This document shows positions 15,490-25,900 of a stretch of 64,000 bases of DNA, in pieces. The translations under genes and the position numbers were made by a program. The stretch's first letter is position 1; each line of letters begins with the position of its first letter. This DNA is from Lingula anatina (Eukaryota; Brachiopoda; Lingulata; Lingulida; Lingulidae): NCBI RefSeq assembly GCF_001039355.2, contig NW_019775581.1:218257-282256 (forward strand). Direction: 5' to 3'. The notes below the pieces were generated by a model. It worked only from the letters and a program-made list of their open reading frames with translations. It did no database searches and was not told the origin of the DNA.

Positions 15490-18400
15490 CTGAAACGGAC
15501 GTCAAGGCAATATGATCCAAATTGCTTTATAAATAAGAAAACCAGATGACCTGACTCTGACTGACCCTGGTCTCTGGCTGCTAGTTTGGAAATATTGCAA
15601 ACTACACTTCGGGAATACGCATTCCAAATGCTTTAAAGTATTGCTTATGCAGTTTCTAGGGACTTTAATGTTGATGCATTTATTGGGAGGGGAAAGGATA
15701 AAAGCGCATGCTTAGTATGATATTGAAACAGCTATGTCGCCTACCAGATTTGCACCTGGAACATTTGGATCATTCTGATGTTTTCTGAAAATCAATTTGA
15801 ATAACAGTTTATTTGATGGATATTCACTTCTTTTATGTTTCTTCTAATGAAAACTAGCTCTCAACTTAAAATGATTCACCTTCTTCAAATATTTGGTTGT
15901 AAACTTCAACTATCTATCAGTTCGTAAAAGTCCGCTTAATAATCTAGTGATGTCTGAACATTAGGCTGCTGCACTACAATAGCATGAATATCAAAATAAA
16001 ACTTGAAAACAACCAAGGGTTAAATATAGGCCAATTAGATAGAAATCGGAAAATATCTGTTCAAAAATTCTTTGCGGGAAGAATGCGACGACATTTTTTT
16101 GGTATTTCTTTACGTACGTTATGCTATATCAAGCTATGTGGTGGCATTTGGTCCAGTTAAGTGACAAAGACTTGACTTCATATGTAACTTGAATATTGTA
16201 CACGCACCTTTGCCTGCAGTCGTAAATAACATATATCACAGCTACTGCAATCAACACACCACCAATCACACACCCAGCGATTTCGCCGGCGTGCGGGAAG
16301 GCGGAAGTAGGTCTGCCAACTGCCGACAAACTGGGTACATCTGGAGGGCAAAAATATACAACATATATTACAGAATACAGGTTTACTACAGTACTTTTAT
16401 TCACCGGAACAAATTTCCAAAATTGGAAGTAACGATTTATTCGGTGGAGCGTGGATTCCCAGTAACACATGTAAACCACTTCTACTACATGTAGTTTCTT
16501 ATATGACTCAAATAAATTCAACATGCCAAGGGATAAACTGAATTGATCACTTGATCAGCCATAAAAAAGCTCTCGACTGCTCCTTTCTTTAAATTTTTGG
16601 TCGGAAAATTAACCTTCTTTCGTGACCTACTTTTCTGCCCCATTAACATACAGCATAGAATGCTAGTAGAAAAATCCGTTTAAACATCATTTTCGGAAAA
16701 AATTAAACAATGCCTTTTGGTAATTCTCTTAGTTATACTACTTGAAACTATATGCTGGCATTTGGTTGGTTTTTGTGACAAAAAATTGACTTTGTATGCA
16801 TCTTTAAATACGAAATCGAATCTTCTACAATTATTGCAGCACAACTTTTCCCGTTTTCTTTCATATTCCATTGATCATTTGAGCCTACATGAAATGACCC
16901 ATGCATCAAAAAGACAAGAGCAAATCTATTTTTCAATGGCAGATGCTATTTTAGTATTTATCTCAGATAATGGTTTGGATTTCATTAGGGTTATTGGGCT
17001 TATTGATCATGATAACAATTGGCCTAGATATCAAAGTCAGGCGATTGTACTAATAGTGGCTTAATGAAAAAGACACGTGGTAACGATGTTTTTCCAACTA
17101 TTTCATATTGGTCATTAGATACCACAACAAAGCCAAATAGTAACCCGAAGGAACTGATTTCCACAGATCCAACAACATTTATTATTTTGATATTGCAGAT
17201 TGTAATTACTATAATTATTTTGATTTTCATCTTGGAACAAATCTGGAGAAGATATTTTAAATCAAAAAGAAAAACTTCAGTTTTGGAGATTTCTAACAAT
17301 GAACATTGCATATCAATTCCAATCAAAAATCTATCAGCTTGTCCAAAATACTGGGTTTTTCAAAGTGATCATTTTTCTTTTGATATTTTAAGAGTTGAAG
17401 GAATTTACAGACCATATCTACTGATAAATTGGCATGGTTTTCAAGTTATAAACCTCATAAATGGAAAGACCATTACTTTGAAAGAAGCTATCCCGTTGAA
17501 AATGTTTACAGCATTTCGCCTAAGGAGATTACTCAAAAGCGAATATAATGCGTTTTTTGTGTATTAAACATGCGAATGCACTTTTCTATGTTCAGTTCGA
17601 GACATTTGAGCACAATGCAGATTGATTTTGAACAAGACTTGACTTGCTACTCTTGTCTGGTTATACAGTACAATGATCTTTGCGAGCGAACTACTATTAC
17701 AAGATGTGTATACAACACACAACATGTCATTTCCATGACTTAAATATTGGATTTTTTTTATTGTTACTTTGATATTTCAAAGACTGATATATGTATTAAT
17801 TATCATGTTAATGATTTGCGACATGCACAAAGTTATTTATGGTTTTAGTCTTGACAATAATTATTATCATGTAATATTATAAAACGTATTACTAAAAATT
17901 ATTCACGATTTTATTTTAGCCGTAAGATATTGATTTTCGTTAGCTATGATATATTATGTAAAATGTAAATATTATAATTAGTATATTTTATTTTATCTCC
18001 ATTGTTAAGTATTTAATATAAGTATTTAGCATCTGTTAAGCACTTAGAATGAATTATAATATGTTCTATTTTTTTTTTTTAGATTTTGACGAATTAGTAT
18101 ATAAAATTTACATAGATTACAGAATTGTCAACTTATCATTTCAACCTTTTTGAGAATTTATGTAAACATTCAATATATATAAATTAATTGTATTTTAAAC
18201 CTAGTTTTCAGATAAATTTATCTTCCGAATTGATAAACAAATGGACTTTGTAAAGTTAATTGGTTCTGCTAATTATATGATGATATCAGAAGATTACATA
18301 GTTTATATGTTGCATCAAATACCATCAGGTATTGGTAAATGTATTATTCAAGCAATATATTATGCATAAAATGTTACTGATTTAGTCAAAGTTAGCATAT

Positions 18401-21400
18401 TATTGCTACGACTTTTAAATATTGCCGTTAAATATTATAATGAATCGCTAATGAATAAGGATATATCATTTAAAAGATTTCGACGACTTATTCTTAAAAT
18501 AATAACTGACGGTAATTGTGTTCTTACCATGACACAATGTCCTATTTGTACATACATTGAACATTGATGCATAAAACAGATTTATGTCAGGTATATTTTT
18601 ACTTCATTAAGGTAATATGACGAGTTTATGATTAAATGATTAGCGAATTTTATGTTATTCGGTATTTGCTTTGCTTCAAAAAAATTTAAAAAAAGGAGTG
18701 TATGTTGTTAAGTTTTAGGATTCGAGGACGAATTACTTTGAAGAAAGGGTGTATGTTGTAAAGTTAATGACTTACGCTTACACTAATTACAATTAGTAAC
18801 AAAAGGGAAAGCAAATAGATGAAAAGTTAGAGTGGCATTGAGTGTAAGTGGTATTGAGTGTAAGTTTCATCAAGAATCAACAAGTGTAGAACATGTTTTT
18901 ATTGTCAGAAAAAGATGGAAAAGGTCAAAGTCAGTAACAGTTAATTTGATCGGTTAATTTCATAATAGATTTCAATTTCGACCAATTGTTTATTACTGAG
19001 TTTTGGATATGATTCAAGTATGAGTAATTCAAATAGTATTTTTGATAATTTTAGTTGAAAACAAGGCTCTTAGACATTGCCTGATAAGGGAATGTTCTAT
19101 GGTAAAGTCAACATGAGAATGGAAAGTTGCTGGAAATCACACCATAAACAATGAAAAGAACAACTACTACAACAATACTATTATAACGACGACGACGTTC
19201 TGGAGTCTTCAATCATTTATTATATTCACCACTCATTTTTCATACAATTTTACAAGTATTTATACCCTTATTTTCCATATCGATCAAGCGTGTAATTAAT
19301 TGAATAAATGATTGAAGACTCCAGAACGTCGTCGTCGTTATAATAGTATTGCGGCTGATACGTAATAGTTTTGACCGACTAGCAGGTCCTGGTGTAATAG
19401 GTGGGAATCTTACTGATGTCTAATAAACTAAGGCCTTAATTTTCTCAAAATTCTCCGAAGATGTGTCAGGACATAATGGTAGAAAAATCTGTTCGCGAAT
19501 AGTCACGGCTGTAACTGGACCGGATGTCTCAGCTGACTCAGCTGGCAGAGTTCTCGCCTCCGATCGTCTCCCACGGCGGGTCACGCTTAAAAAATTCACC
19601 AGAAAATGCGGTTACTGCTTTCTCCTAGCCAAGAATTAAGCGTATGAAAAAAAGCAGGAAATTAAGACCTGGCCATGGTATTAGACCAACTGGTTATTGC
19701 ATACAAATACAATAAAGCGTAAACCGTATGCTATGCTGTTTCCAAATGTATAATATAGGACGTCTTGTACTACAAGGCCAGAAAGCGGGTTTAGTGATAT
19801 GGAATGATGTAATTTTAATGTTTTAAAAGTGGTATTTAGGTTGGTTTCACTTGGTGTCCTCGACTAGCTGTAAAATTAATTTTGAACGCCCTCCTTTTTG
19901 ACTATGGTAAACTTTGAGCGCTATGCTGTAGCAGCTTGTGCTGTATACCTCCCAGGAAGATATGAGATCAATAATGTGTTTTTTCAGAATGATGAACGGG
20001 GTGCGAGTTTCTTTTGGATCTGTCACCTATCCCCATGGCATTAATTATAATCAATACTTGTACATGGTGTAATGAACCTTTTCATACATATGGAATGAAT
20101 GGCCTAAACTTACATAATTTTTGTACGCTCAATTCAAGCGTGGGCTCGAAATAGGACATTGCGTTTTTTGGCTTACTTATTGGATAACGCAATCTAGAGA
20201 TTCCACGCCTCGTGTCAGATTTACGTAAGGCCGCGCAGAGAGAACCCAAGTCCACATAATGACCAGTTAAACGATTCATTCGTCAATGCTCGGTATCTAC
20301 AAATTCAGGCCTACCCAACTAACAGACTCGGCACATAAGGATCCTGAATTAACCGGTATATCGGACCACACTACCCATTTTCAAGGTGTGTGTCAAATCG
20401 CATTTTGGAGTATCATACCCCAGAACAAATTTTGTAGGACGACCGCGGGCTCATCCACGCTCGGCTGTCACCTTGATTGGATAGTAAACGATTGTCGTAA
20501 AATCGCTGTATGATTTTAAAACCGGGTGCATAAATTTGAAAACCACCTGGAACAACACTTAGACTGTACTCTTACTTTAGAGTACTCGGTTTTATTGTCT
20601 CTATGGGGGTATATGGAGACTTTACGACATTCGGTTTGAATGCTTTAACAACTTTTGATAGGGCTTTTTGCATTGTATTAGATTAATGTGGCAGTCTAAG
20701 GTTGTTCTAGGTGGTTTTCAAATTTATGCTCCCGGTTTTAAAATTATATAGCGATTTTACGACAATCGTGTACTATCCAATCAAGGTGACAGCCGAGCGT
20801 GCCATGGGCTCATCCTGTCGGTGTTCTGACTGATACTCCGAAATGCGATCTGACACACACCTTGAAATCGGGTAGTGTGGTCCGATATACCGGTTAATTC
20901 AGGATCCTTATTTGCCGAGTCTGGTAGTTGGGTAGGCCTGATATTCTAAGTGAAGTCTCCAAATCCTTACTCTCCGAAACTGCGTCTGTTCCGTACTCCG
21001 TCGCAATCTCCTTTTCTCTTCTTGTCTCCTATTCCCTCTACGTATCAGTTCTCATTGCTTATATATACTAATTTGTTATCTATGGTCGATGCACACATAC
21101 TTTAATTACTTATAATTGTATAATTAATTTCTTTTCATCGGCGTCATACAAAGTGGCCGCCACATTACCCACAACTATTGGACCACAAGACGTTGCATCA
21201 TATGGCCTCATAAGATATCTTTATGTCGGACACGACAATGGTCTCACCCAAGGAGACTGCAGTGGTCCACAGGTATCAAAACCTGTTCTGTCATTCAATA
21301 CTGGAATGGCGTTGCCTTTGCTGTTCAACCAAGATTTTTGTTTTACCTTATAGGCTACTATCGATGGTCGAAATAGGGAGCGTTCCCATAAACTCATCGT

Positions 21401-22508
21401 ACTAGCTGGATCGATTTAACACTGCAGGGATTCTCGCTAAATTGCATTCGGCTGAAGCGTCTTAAATGTCTGGCACTCCCACTCAACCTGATAGTCAATT
21501 TCCCCCTAATTTCTCAAGGGGGCGTGCCAGATAATTAAACTGATTACACTGTAACGTGTTGGGAACGTCTGTCGGAAGGTTGTGTGCGGGAGAATATCGC
21601 AAGTGGTGCCGTGTAAGAATGGGTTCAAACAGATTTACATCGATCCATCTGGGGGTTCACGCTAAATTGCTGTCAGCTTCCGAGAGCCGAGCGCGCACAA
21701 AAGTTAATTACCCCCTTACAGCTTTTAGTAGGCGGGACAGACATTTAAGCCGATCAGGCAATCTAGTGGCAATCTAGTGAGACTCCCCAGGGGGATAGAT
21801 CGATCTAAATATCTGTGGGAATGGTCTCTAAGAGTGCATTCCCAGAGATTTAGATGGGCCATCCGGATCGACCTAATTCCCTGGGAGTTCACGTTAAATT
21901 GCAGTCAGCCGAGCGGGCACGACAGTTAATTACCCCCTTACAGCTTTTAGTAGGCGGGACAGATATTTCAAAAGACTAAGACTCCGTTCACATGAAAAAT
22001 CTATTTTCTAAAAACCTATTTTCTATTCGCGGTATCTTGTGATCACTACGAGCGCAGCCGAGAATTAATTACAGCTTTGGAAGTAACTGGCACGCGCTGC
22101 CAGTAATTACGCCTCGGGGTATTCAGGGCACAGACCGTGATTACAAGATACCGCGAATAGAAAACAGATTTTTAGAAAATAGACTTTTCATGTGAACGAA
22201 GCCTAAGCTGACAGTAATGTAGTGAGACTCCCCACAGGAATAGATCGATCTAAAATCTGTGTGAATGGGGTCTAAGTTTACGTTTGGAGAGCATTCCATG
22301 CCCATCATTTTTTTTTTTTTTTTTGAACGTTAATAGGACTGTTTGCAGTGACAGTCTCAACTGATAAGCCCTAATCCTAACCACTTTCAACAGGTTCACA
22401 AGAAATCTATGATCAAAGCAAGATGAGAAAAAAAATCTCTATGATCGACAATTTAGAACATTGCAATGCTCAGTGGAAATAAATGTACGATGTCAACGAA
22501 GAATGTTG

Positions 22509-22560
<52 letters not shown>

Positions 22561-23571
22561 TAGTAACCTACCTGTGGCAGAATTCTTCATCACATTACCA
22601 GTGCAATTAGAGCACTTGTTAAACTTTCGGCACCTATTCTGGTATTTTCTGCATTGACAGTATGTGACCCCACAGTTTTCTGAGAAGAAGCACATTGCGT
22701 ATTTTGGAGCACATAGTGGCTTTTGTCTTGTGTAAGAGCAACGGTAACATACATGTACCTGTGGTGGAGCTAAAAGGAAAAAAATTATTCCAATAAAATG
22801 ATAAATTCAGAGTTTTCACCTCGTGAAATTACACCTTGTGTATTTTTCAAACTGAACCAAATTGAGCAGGTGCACGTGCGACAGAATAGGACCACCGGCC
22901 TCCCTGCAGCCAGTTGTGTGTTTCATGATTTTGGTTATGTTTTTTTTTTTTTTTTTTTCATGCGGATTTCATATGGTTTTGTTTTTTCATGCGGTTTTGT
23001 GTAACACATATGGATCTTTCACATTTTTCTGATACTTCTGTAGGAGAATTACTCATGGACTCTAGAATTTATATGAAATACGTCGATAAATAATGACTGT
23101 ATTTAGATTACGTCAGTCTGTAAAAGAAACTAAAAAAAGTGTGACTGAGTCTATGGATAATATAGCTGCTTCAGGTACATGGAACACAATGATAAATTTA
23201 TATAGTGCCCTTTACACTGGGCTTGCCACGAAAGAATTTTGGCCCGCTTTCACAAATATATAACAAATATGAAGGCAATATATAAAGCTCATTAGGATTG
23301 GTGTATGAATCTGATGATGACCGTTAAATATTGTCAGATTCCAACCTTAGAATTAGTAGACAGTTAAAACAATTTTTAATCCGACCGCAAGCCCGATGAA
23401 ACAGGGGCCATAGTTTCTGCACTGTGCATTTATCGGTAGGCCCACATCAAGTTTACTATTACATAGAGATGCAATGAATATTGGCTTAGCTTAAATATAC
23501 TCACCCCAATTTCCACTACACGTCACCCAAAGCAAAATAAAACTGAGTGGCACTGTATATATCATGTCCAT
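15148..23571 (-). CDS. Novel type I membrane protein, Cys-rich ectodomain, Tyr-motif tail
   Basis: I assembled this from four minus-strand exons; none is recognised as a known family. Exon 23571-23505 starts at ATG and encodes a hydrophobic signal peptide (MDMIYTVPLSFILLWVTCSG). Exon 22769-22572 encodes 65 residues with 10 Cys, beginning CYRC, plus an NCT glycosylation site. Exon 16340-16208 encodes a membrane span with GEIAGCVIGGVLIAVAVIYV followed by a basic stop-transfer (DCRQR). Exon 15489-15148 encodes a 113-residue tail ending in TGA, with four YxxPhi-type motifs (YCAL, YTPL, YTPF, YLNF). The first three exons join in phase 1, as is usual for extracellular modules. The tail exon does not fit the strong donor at 16208 in phase, so an exon is missing between them or a weaker phase-0 donor (CAA/GTTACA, about 16187) is used. 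More ectodomain exons may lie between 22572 and 16340. It is probably a cell-surface receptor with endocytic signals. Confidence 0.6.
16098..16195. repeat. Family D repeat, diverged partial copy
   Basis: Shares GTGGCATTTGGT and GACTTGACTTC-type anchors with 16440-16810. It abuts the donor side of the transmembrane exon, including the possible phase-0 donor near 16187. Confidence 0.5.
16208..16340 (-). CDS. Transmembrane exon of the receptor
   Basis: Entered in phase 1 after CCCTCCAG and left at AAAG/GTGCGT in phase 2. It encodes a juxtamembrane Pro/Ser segment, one 20-22 residue hydrophobic helix with small-residue GxxxG-like spacing, then DCRQR. Confidence 0.65.
16440..16810. repeat. Family D interspersed repeat
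   Basis: About 370 bp, nearly the reverse complement of 57736-58085. It ends GCATCTTTAA on one side and GGTGGAGCGTGGATTCCCAG on the other. ORFs of opposite sense across the two copies are a by-product of shared DNA, not a conserved protein. Confidence 0.75.
17064..17567 (+). CDS. Possible retroelement third ORF, single membrane span
   Basis: A 167-codon frame whose ATG overlaps the stop of a preceding stop-free frame (about 16811-17064), in a TAATGA arrangement. Residues about 40-62 are a strongly hydrophobic span (IILILQIVITIIILIFILEQ) followed by a basic cluster (WRRYFKSKRKTS). The C-terminal half is soluble-looking and unrecognised. It lies in a very AT-rich block that ends in a purine-rich tract and a TGTATG start resembling a 3' LTR, which is the position of an envelope-like or accessory ORF. 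No polymerase or integrase is visible, so this is a remnant at most. A chance ORF in AT-rich DNA is possible. Confidence 0.3.
   Translation: MKKTRGNDVFPTISYWSLDTTTKPNSNPKELISTDPTTFIILILQIVITIIILIFILEQIWRRYFKSKRKTSVLEISNNEHCISIPIKNLSACPKYWVFQSDHFSFDILRVEGIYRPYLLINWHGFQVINLINGKTITLKEAIPLKMFTAFRLRRLLKSEYNAFFVY
17568..18749. other. Very AT-rich non-coding stretch
   Basis: No ORF of note. It ends with GAGGACGAATT followed by a purine tract (GAAGAAAGGG), as found before many 3' LTRs. A similar TGTATGTTGT motif occurs 51 bases earlier, at 18699. Confidence 0.4.
18750..19211 (+). mobile_element. Candidate LTR (3' LTR or solo)
   Basis: It starts TGTATGTTG directly after a purine tract. A possible end is the TCA at 19211 inside the inverted repeat, or CATACA near 19240, which mirrors the start. 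No second LTR is in the window, so the limits and the identity are weak. Confidence 0.3.
19173..19351. repeat. Perfect 48-bp inverted repeat, 83-bp spacer
   Basis: Arms 19173-19220 and 19304-19351 are exact reverse complements and contain CGACGACGACGTTCTGGAG. They could form a long hairpin. Confidence 0.95.
19352..20304. other. No gene seen
   Basis: An A-box-like piece at about 19528-19545 has no matching B box. The short ORF at 20082-20279 (minus) is unrecognised. Confidence 0.5.
20305..20941. mobile_element. Long palindromic (foldback) element
   Basis: 637 bp starting TCAGGCCTACCCAACT and ending in its complement. The arms run about 255-265 bp with a few mismatches around a central spacer of about 120 bp. 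The outer 90 bp recur alone at 43175-43262. No coding capacity; likely a non-autonomous DNA transposon of foldback type. Confidence 0.85.
21405..21545. mobile_element. Degenerate family A MITE fragment
   Basis: Retains GGATCGATTTAAC, the TCGCTAAATTGC block and a CCCCCTAATT core, all diverged from the other copies. Confidence 0.45.
21616..21830. mobile_element. Family A MITE, copy 2
   Basis: Opposite orientation to copy 1. It has GGGGGTTCACGCTAAATTGC, the TTAATTACCCCCTTACAGC core, and a right end with GATAGATCGATCTAAAT then GTGGGAATGG. Confidence 0.8.
21833..22275. mobile_element. Family A MITE, copy 3, split by another element
   Basis: The left half (21833-21979) and right half (22204-22275) reconstitute one family A unit. 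The 224-bp element at 21980-22203 is inserted in its interior. Confidence 0.8.
21980..22203. mobile_element. Nested family B MITE with TAA target duplication
   Basis: Terminal inverted repeats of about 60 bp start G(A/G)CT(C/T)CGTTCACATGAAAA. The element is flanked by TAA at 21977-21979 and 22204-22206. Three-base TWA duplications are characteristic of PIF/Harbinger elements. No ORF. Confidence 0.75.
22511..22559. repeat. Poly(T) tract
   Basis: A 49-base T run just inside the intron after the Cys-rich exon. Its length is likely unreliable. Confidence 0.95.
22572..22769 (-). CDS. Ten-cysteine ectodomain exon of the receptor
   Basis: A symmetric phase 1-1 exon of 198 bases between CTTTTTAG-type and CAG/GTAGGT sites. 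Cys spacing is C-2-C-8-C-6-C-5-C-4-C-1-C-6-C-5-C-2-C. I do not match this to EGF, TNFR, Ly6 or sushi patterns with confidence. The intron right after it begins almost at once with a 49-base T run. Confidence 0.6.
23505..23571 (-). CDS. Signal-peptide first exon of the receptor
   Basis: 22 codons plus one base before a GTGAGT donor. It has a hydrophobic core ending in Cys-Ser-Gly, with Met at positions 1 and 3. The phase agrees exactly with the Cys-rich exon. Confidence 0.6.
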
Positions 23572-23619
23572 ACTGTTCTTTAAGATATATCAGTTTTAAA
23601 TGACAGTCTGCAGTATGGT

Positions 23620-23645
23620 AACGATATATATATATATATATATAT
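23620..23645. repeat. (TA)n microsatellite
   Basis: A short TA run about 50 bases upstream of the receptor signal exon. Confidence 0.9.
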
Positions 23646-25574
23646 TGTGGATGTACATGTAACACTTCCTTTTAAAACTAGATCACAGACTAGTCAGGGT
23701 GAGAAATCGTAGAAGAGATGACACGCATCCTAATTATAGCTTTTAGGGGTGTACTTTTACAGTAAGTTGTCCTGTTATGAAAAAAAGCGCTATGTTACGT
23801 CTTACCCGTTTTCTATATGCCCCGACTCTGTATATTTTCCGATCTTCTGTGTCATCGTCGAACGCAGACACATTTTAAGAATGACTCATTGGTGCATTTT
23901 GGTGAAAGAAATGACAAAAACTATAGATGTAAGGAAATGTGTAATCATGCAGTTGGCATGTTCGAACAGATCGTGCAGTTCCAAAAGTGGTAAACAATTC
24001 ACCTCGTTATGTCAAATTTGCTACATGTATGTAAGCTAATGTGAGCTGCTGTTTCACTATTCTGAATTCTCTTAACTGGTCTACTATGCTTAGTCGATGG
24101 TTATCTTTAACACAGTCTTTTCTAGCACACACAACTTGTACAACTAATTGTTTTAAAGAATTAAAGTTTGAAATGACTTTAAACGGATAACACACAATAA
24201 CCTAAGAATTATAAAAGATCCACTTTGGCGTGTGGTGTTTTAACTTTCACACAGATATTTAAAACTTTTATGAGAAAAAAATGCGATTGAAAAAAAAAAA
24301 AAACGCTGTCGCTGATGGTTTCAAGGTAAAAAAAAACGATCTTCAAAATACCATGGATATTGATAAAGAAACTCTGCATGTTTTATAAACGAAATGCAGT
24401 GAAAAATTCTTTTCAGCGTTGTTAAGTAAAAAAAAAAACTTGATAGATCAAGAAGTTGGATAGATACATTATTTTCTTGTTGCAAAACTTGTCCTGTGAC
24501 CTCAGATGAAAGGTAATCCATTTGAGGAAAATACAAATCAAATAGTGTTTCAGACAGAGCAATTACTAGAAGGTCCATTACCACTTGCGGCTAAACAATA
24601 AACCCCTAATGAACGCTGATGCACAAACTACAAAGGGATATGCTTTATTACTAACCATCAGTAGACATAATGACAATAAGGTCACCAGAATCTGGACATT
24701 ATCATTCCAGAAGAGTGGATATGAACAGGAACGATCCGTAATGCCTCCAATTTGCGGTTTGTCTGTCTGACCGTCTTGTCTGTCTGTGTGTCTGTCTGAC
24801 CGTCCGTTTGTCTATCTGTGTGCATGTCCAGAATAATATGGTCACTTTAAGATCACGAACAGATTTTTTTCATACTTCTCATGCTTTTCCAATGAAACGC
24901 CTATTGACTCTCTAAACTATAATACTAGTAACTTAAGAAAGGTATAAGGGTTTGATAATCTTCGTTTCATGCTGTAAGCATCAAATCAAATGTTCAGATT
25001 GTTGAGGCAAACAGCATGCAGTCCAACGCGGGCGAACTAGGTTCGAAACCCATTTGCAAAATGTCTGCCAATCGCCAAACGTTTACCAGGAGACCAATTA
25101 TACAAAATAACGTCTCACAACACAGGCACGGTCATTATTGTAAAGGCCATTACCGATTATTGCTATAAATTAATAGGTTTCCAAATGAGGATTAATGGGT
25201 AAAATGGGTAGACAATGTTTTTACATGAGACCAGCCTATTGTTCGAAAACAGTCTTTTTTTTTTTCTTTTTTACAAAATAAATGTAAAAATGCGTCGATA
25301 AGGTATCAAAATAGTTTTTAATCTTCCCCAGAAAAAATTGCAGATTGAAAAAAATTCCTCGTTATTTTCACAGGTTCCATTTCAACGGGTTCATTGTGAC
25401 ACGGAAAGAAACGACGAAAAGTTTGCGAACAAAGATTTTGGTGTGTATCAGTGAAGCATCATAGAACAAAACAAGATGAGAAACTATTAACTTTCACTAC
25501 CATTCGTTTCGGTTATCATATATGTCTCAAAGCGAACATTGATGAATATGACATAATTATCTTTTCACGGTACA
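23646..25574. other. Intergenic, no gene seen
   Basis: Contains a degenerate (TGTC)n stretch at about 24763-24825. No exon-like frames with splice sites were found. Confidence 0.5.
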
Positions 25575-25580
25575 TTTATT
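25575..25580 (-). terminator. Likely polyadenylation signal of the GPCR
   Basis: AATAAA on the minus strand about 320 bases past the GPCR stop codon. Confidence 0.4.
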
Positions 25581-25900
25581 TTCCTGAAAATTGAAACGAA
25601 AGTTCGTATAAAAGAAAAAATTAGCATCAATTAAAATTCATTTGCACACATTGTCTCAAAATCATACACAAAAAACATTTAAAAAAGTCATCCATTTGAA
25701 TCAAAAGTTATATTCATAAATGCTTTGGCCGAGTTTGTCATTCTCCCCTGATTATTACTACTATTACATGTAGCAGTTTGGAAGAAAGAAAATGTTTCAA
25801 TGTTACAACAAGTCGTATGAGTTATTCACACATATCTTTGCATCTGCAGAATGCATCGGATATATAGGCCTACCTTGGAGCATATGTCTATTTTTACGTG

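Noticed and set aside
19505-19590. tRNA-like sequence with an A-box-like ACTCAGCTGGCAGAG
   Set aside because: No foldable acceptor stem or B box. At most the head of an old tRNA-derived SINE.
22453-22695. ORF with a poly-Lys or poly-Phe tract
   Set aside because: The homopolymer lies in the intron after the Cys-rich exon; only the part up to 22572 is exon.
25025-25055. GGTTCGAAACC resembling a tRNA T arm
   Set aside because: No D arm or anticodon arm at the right distance upstream.
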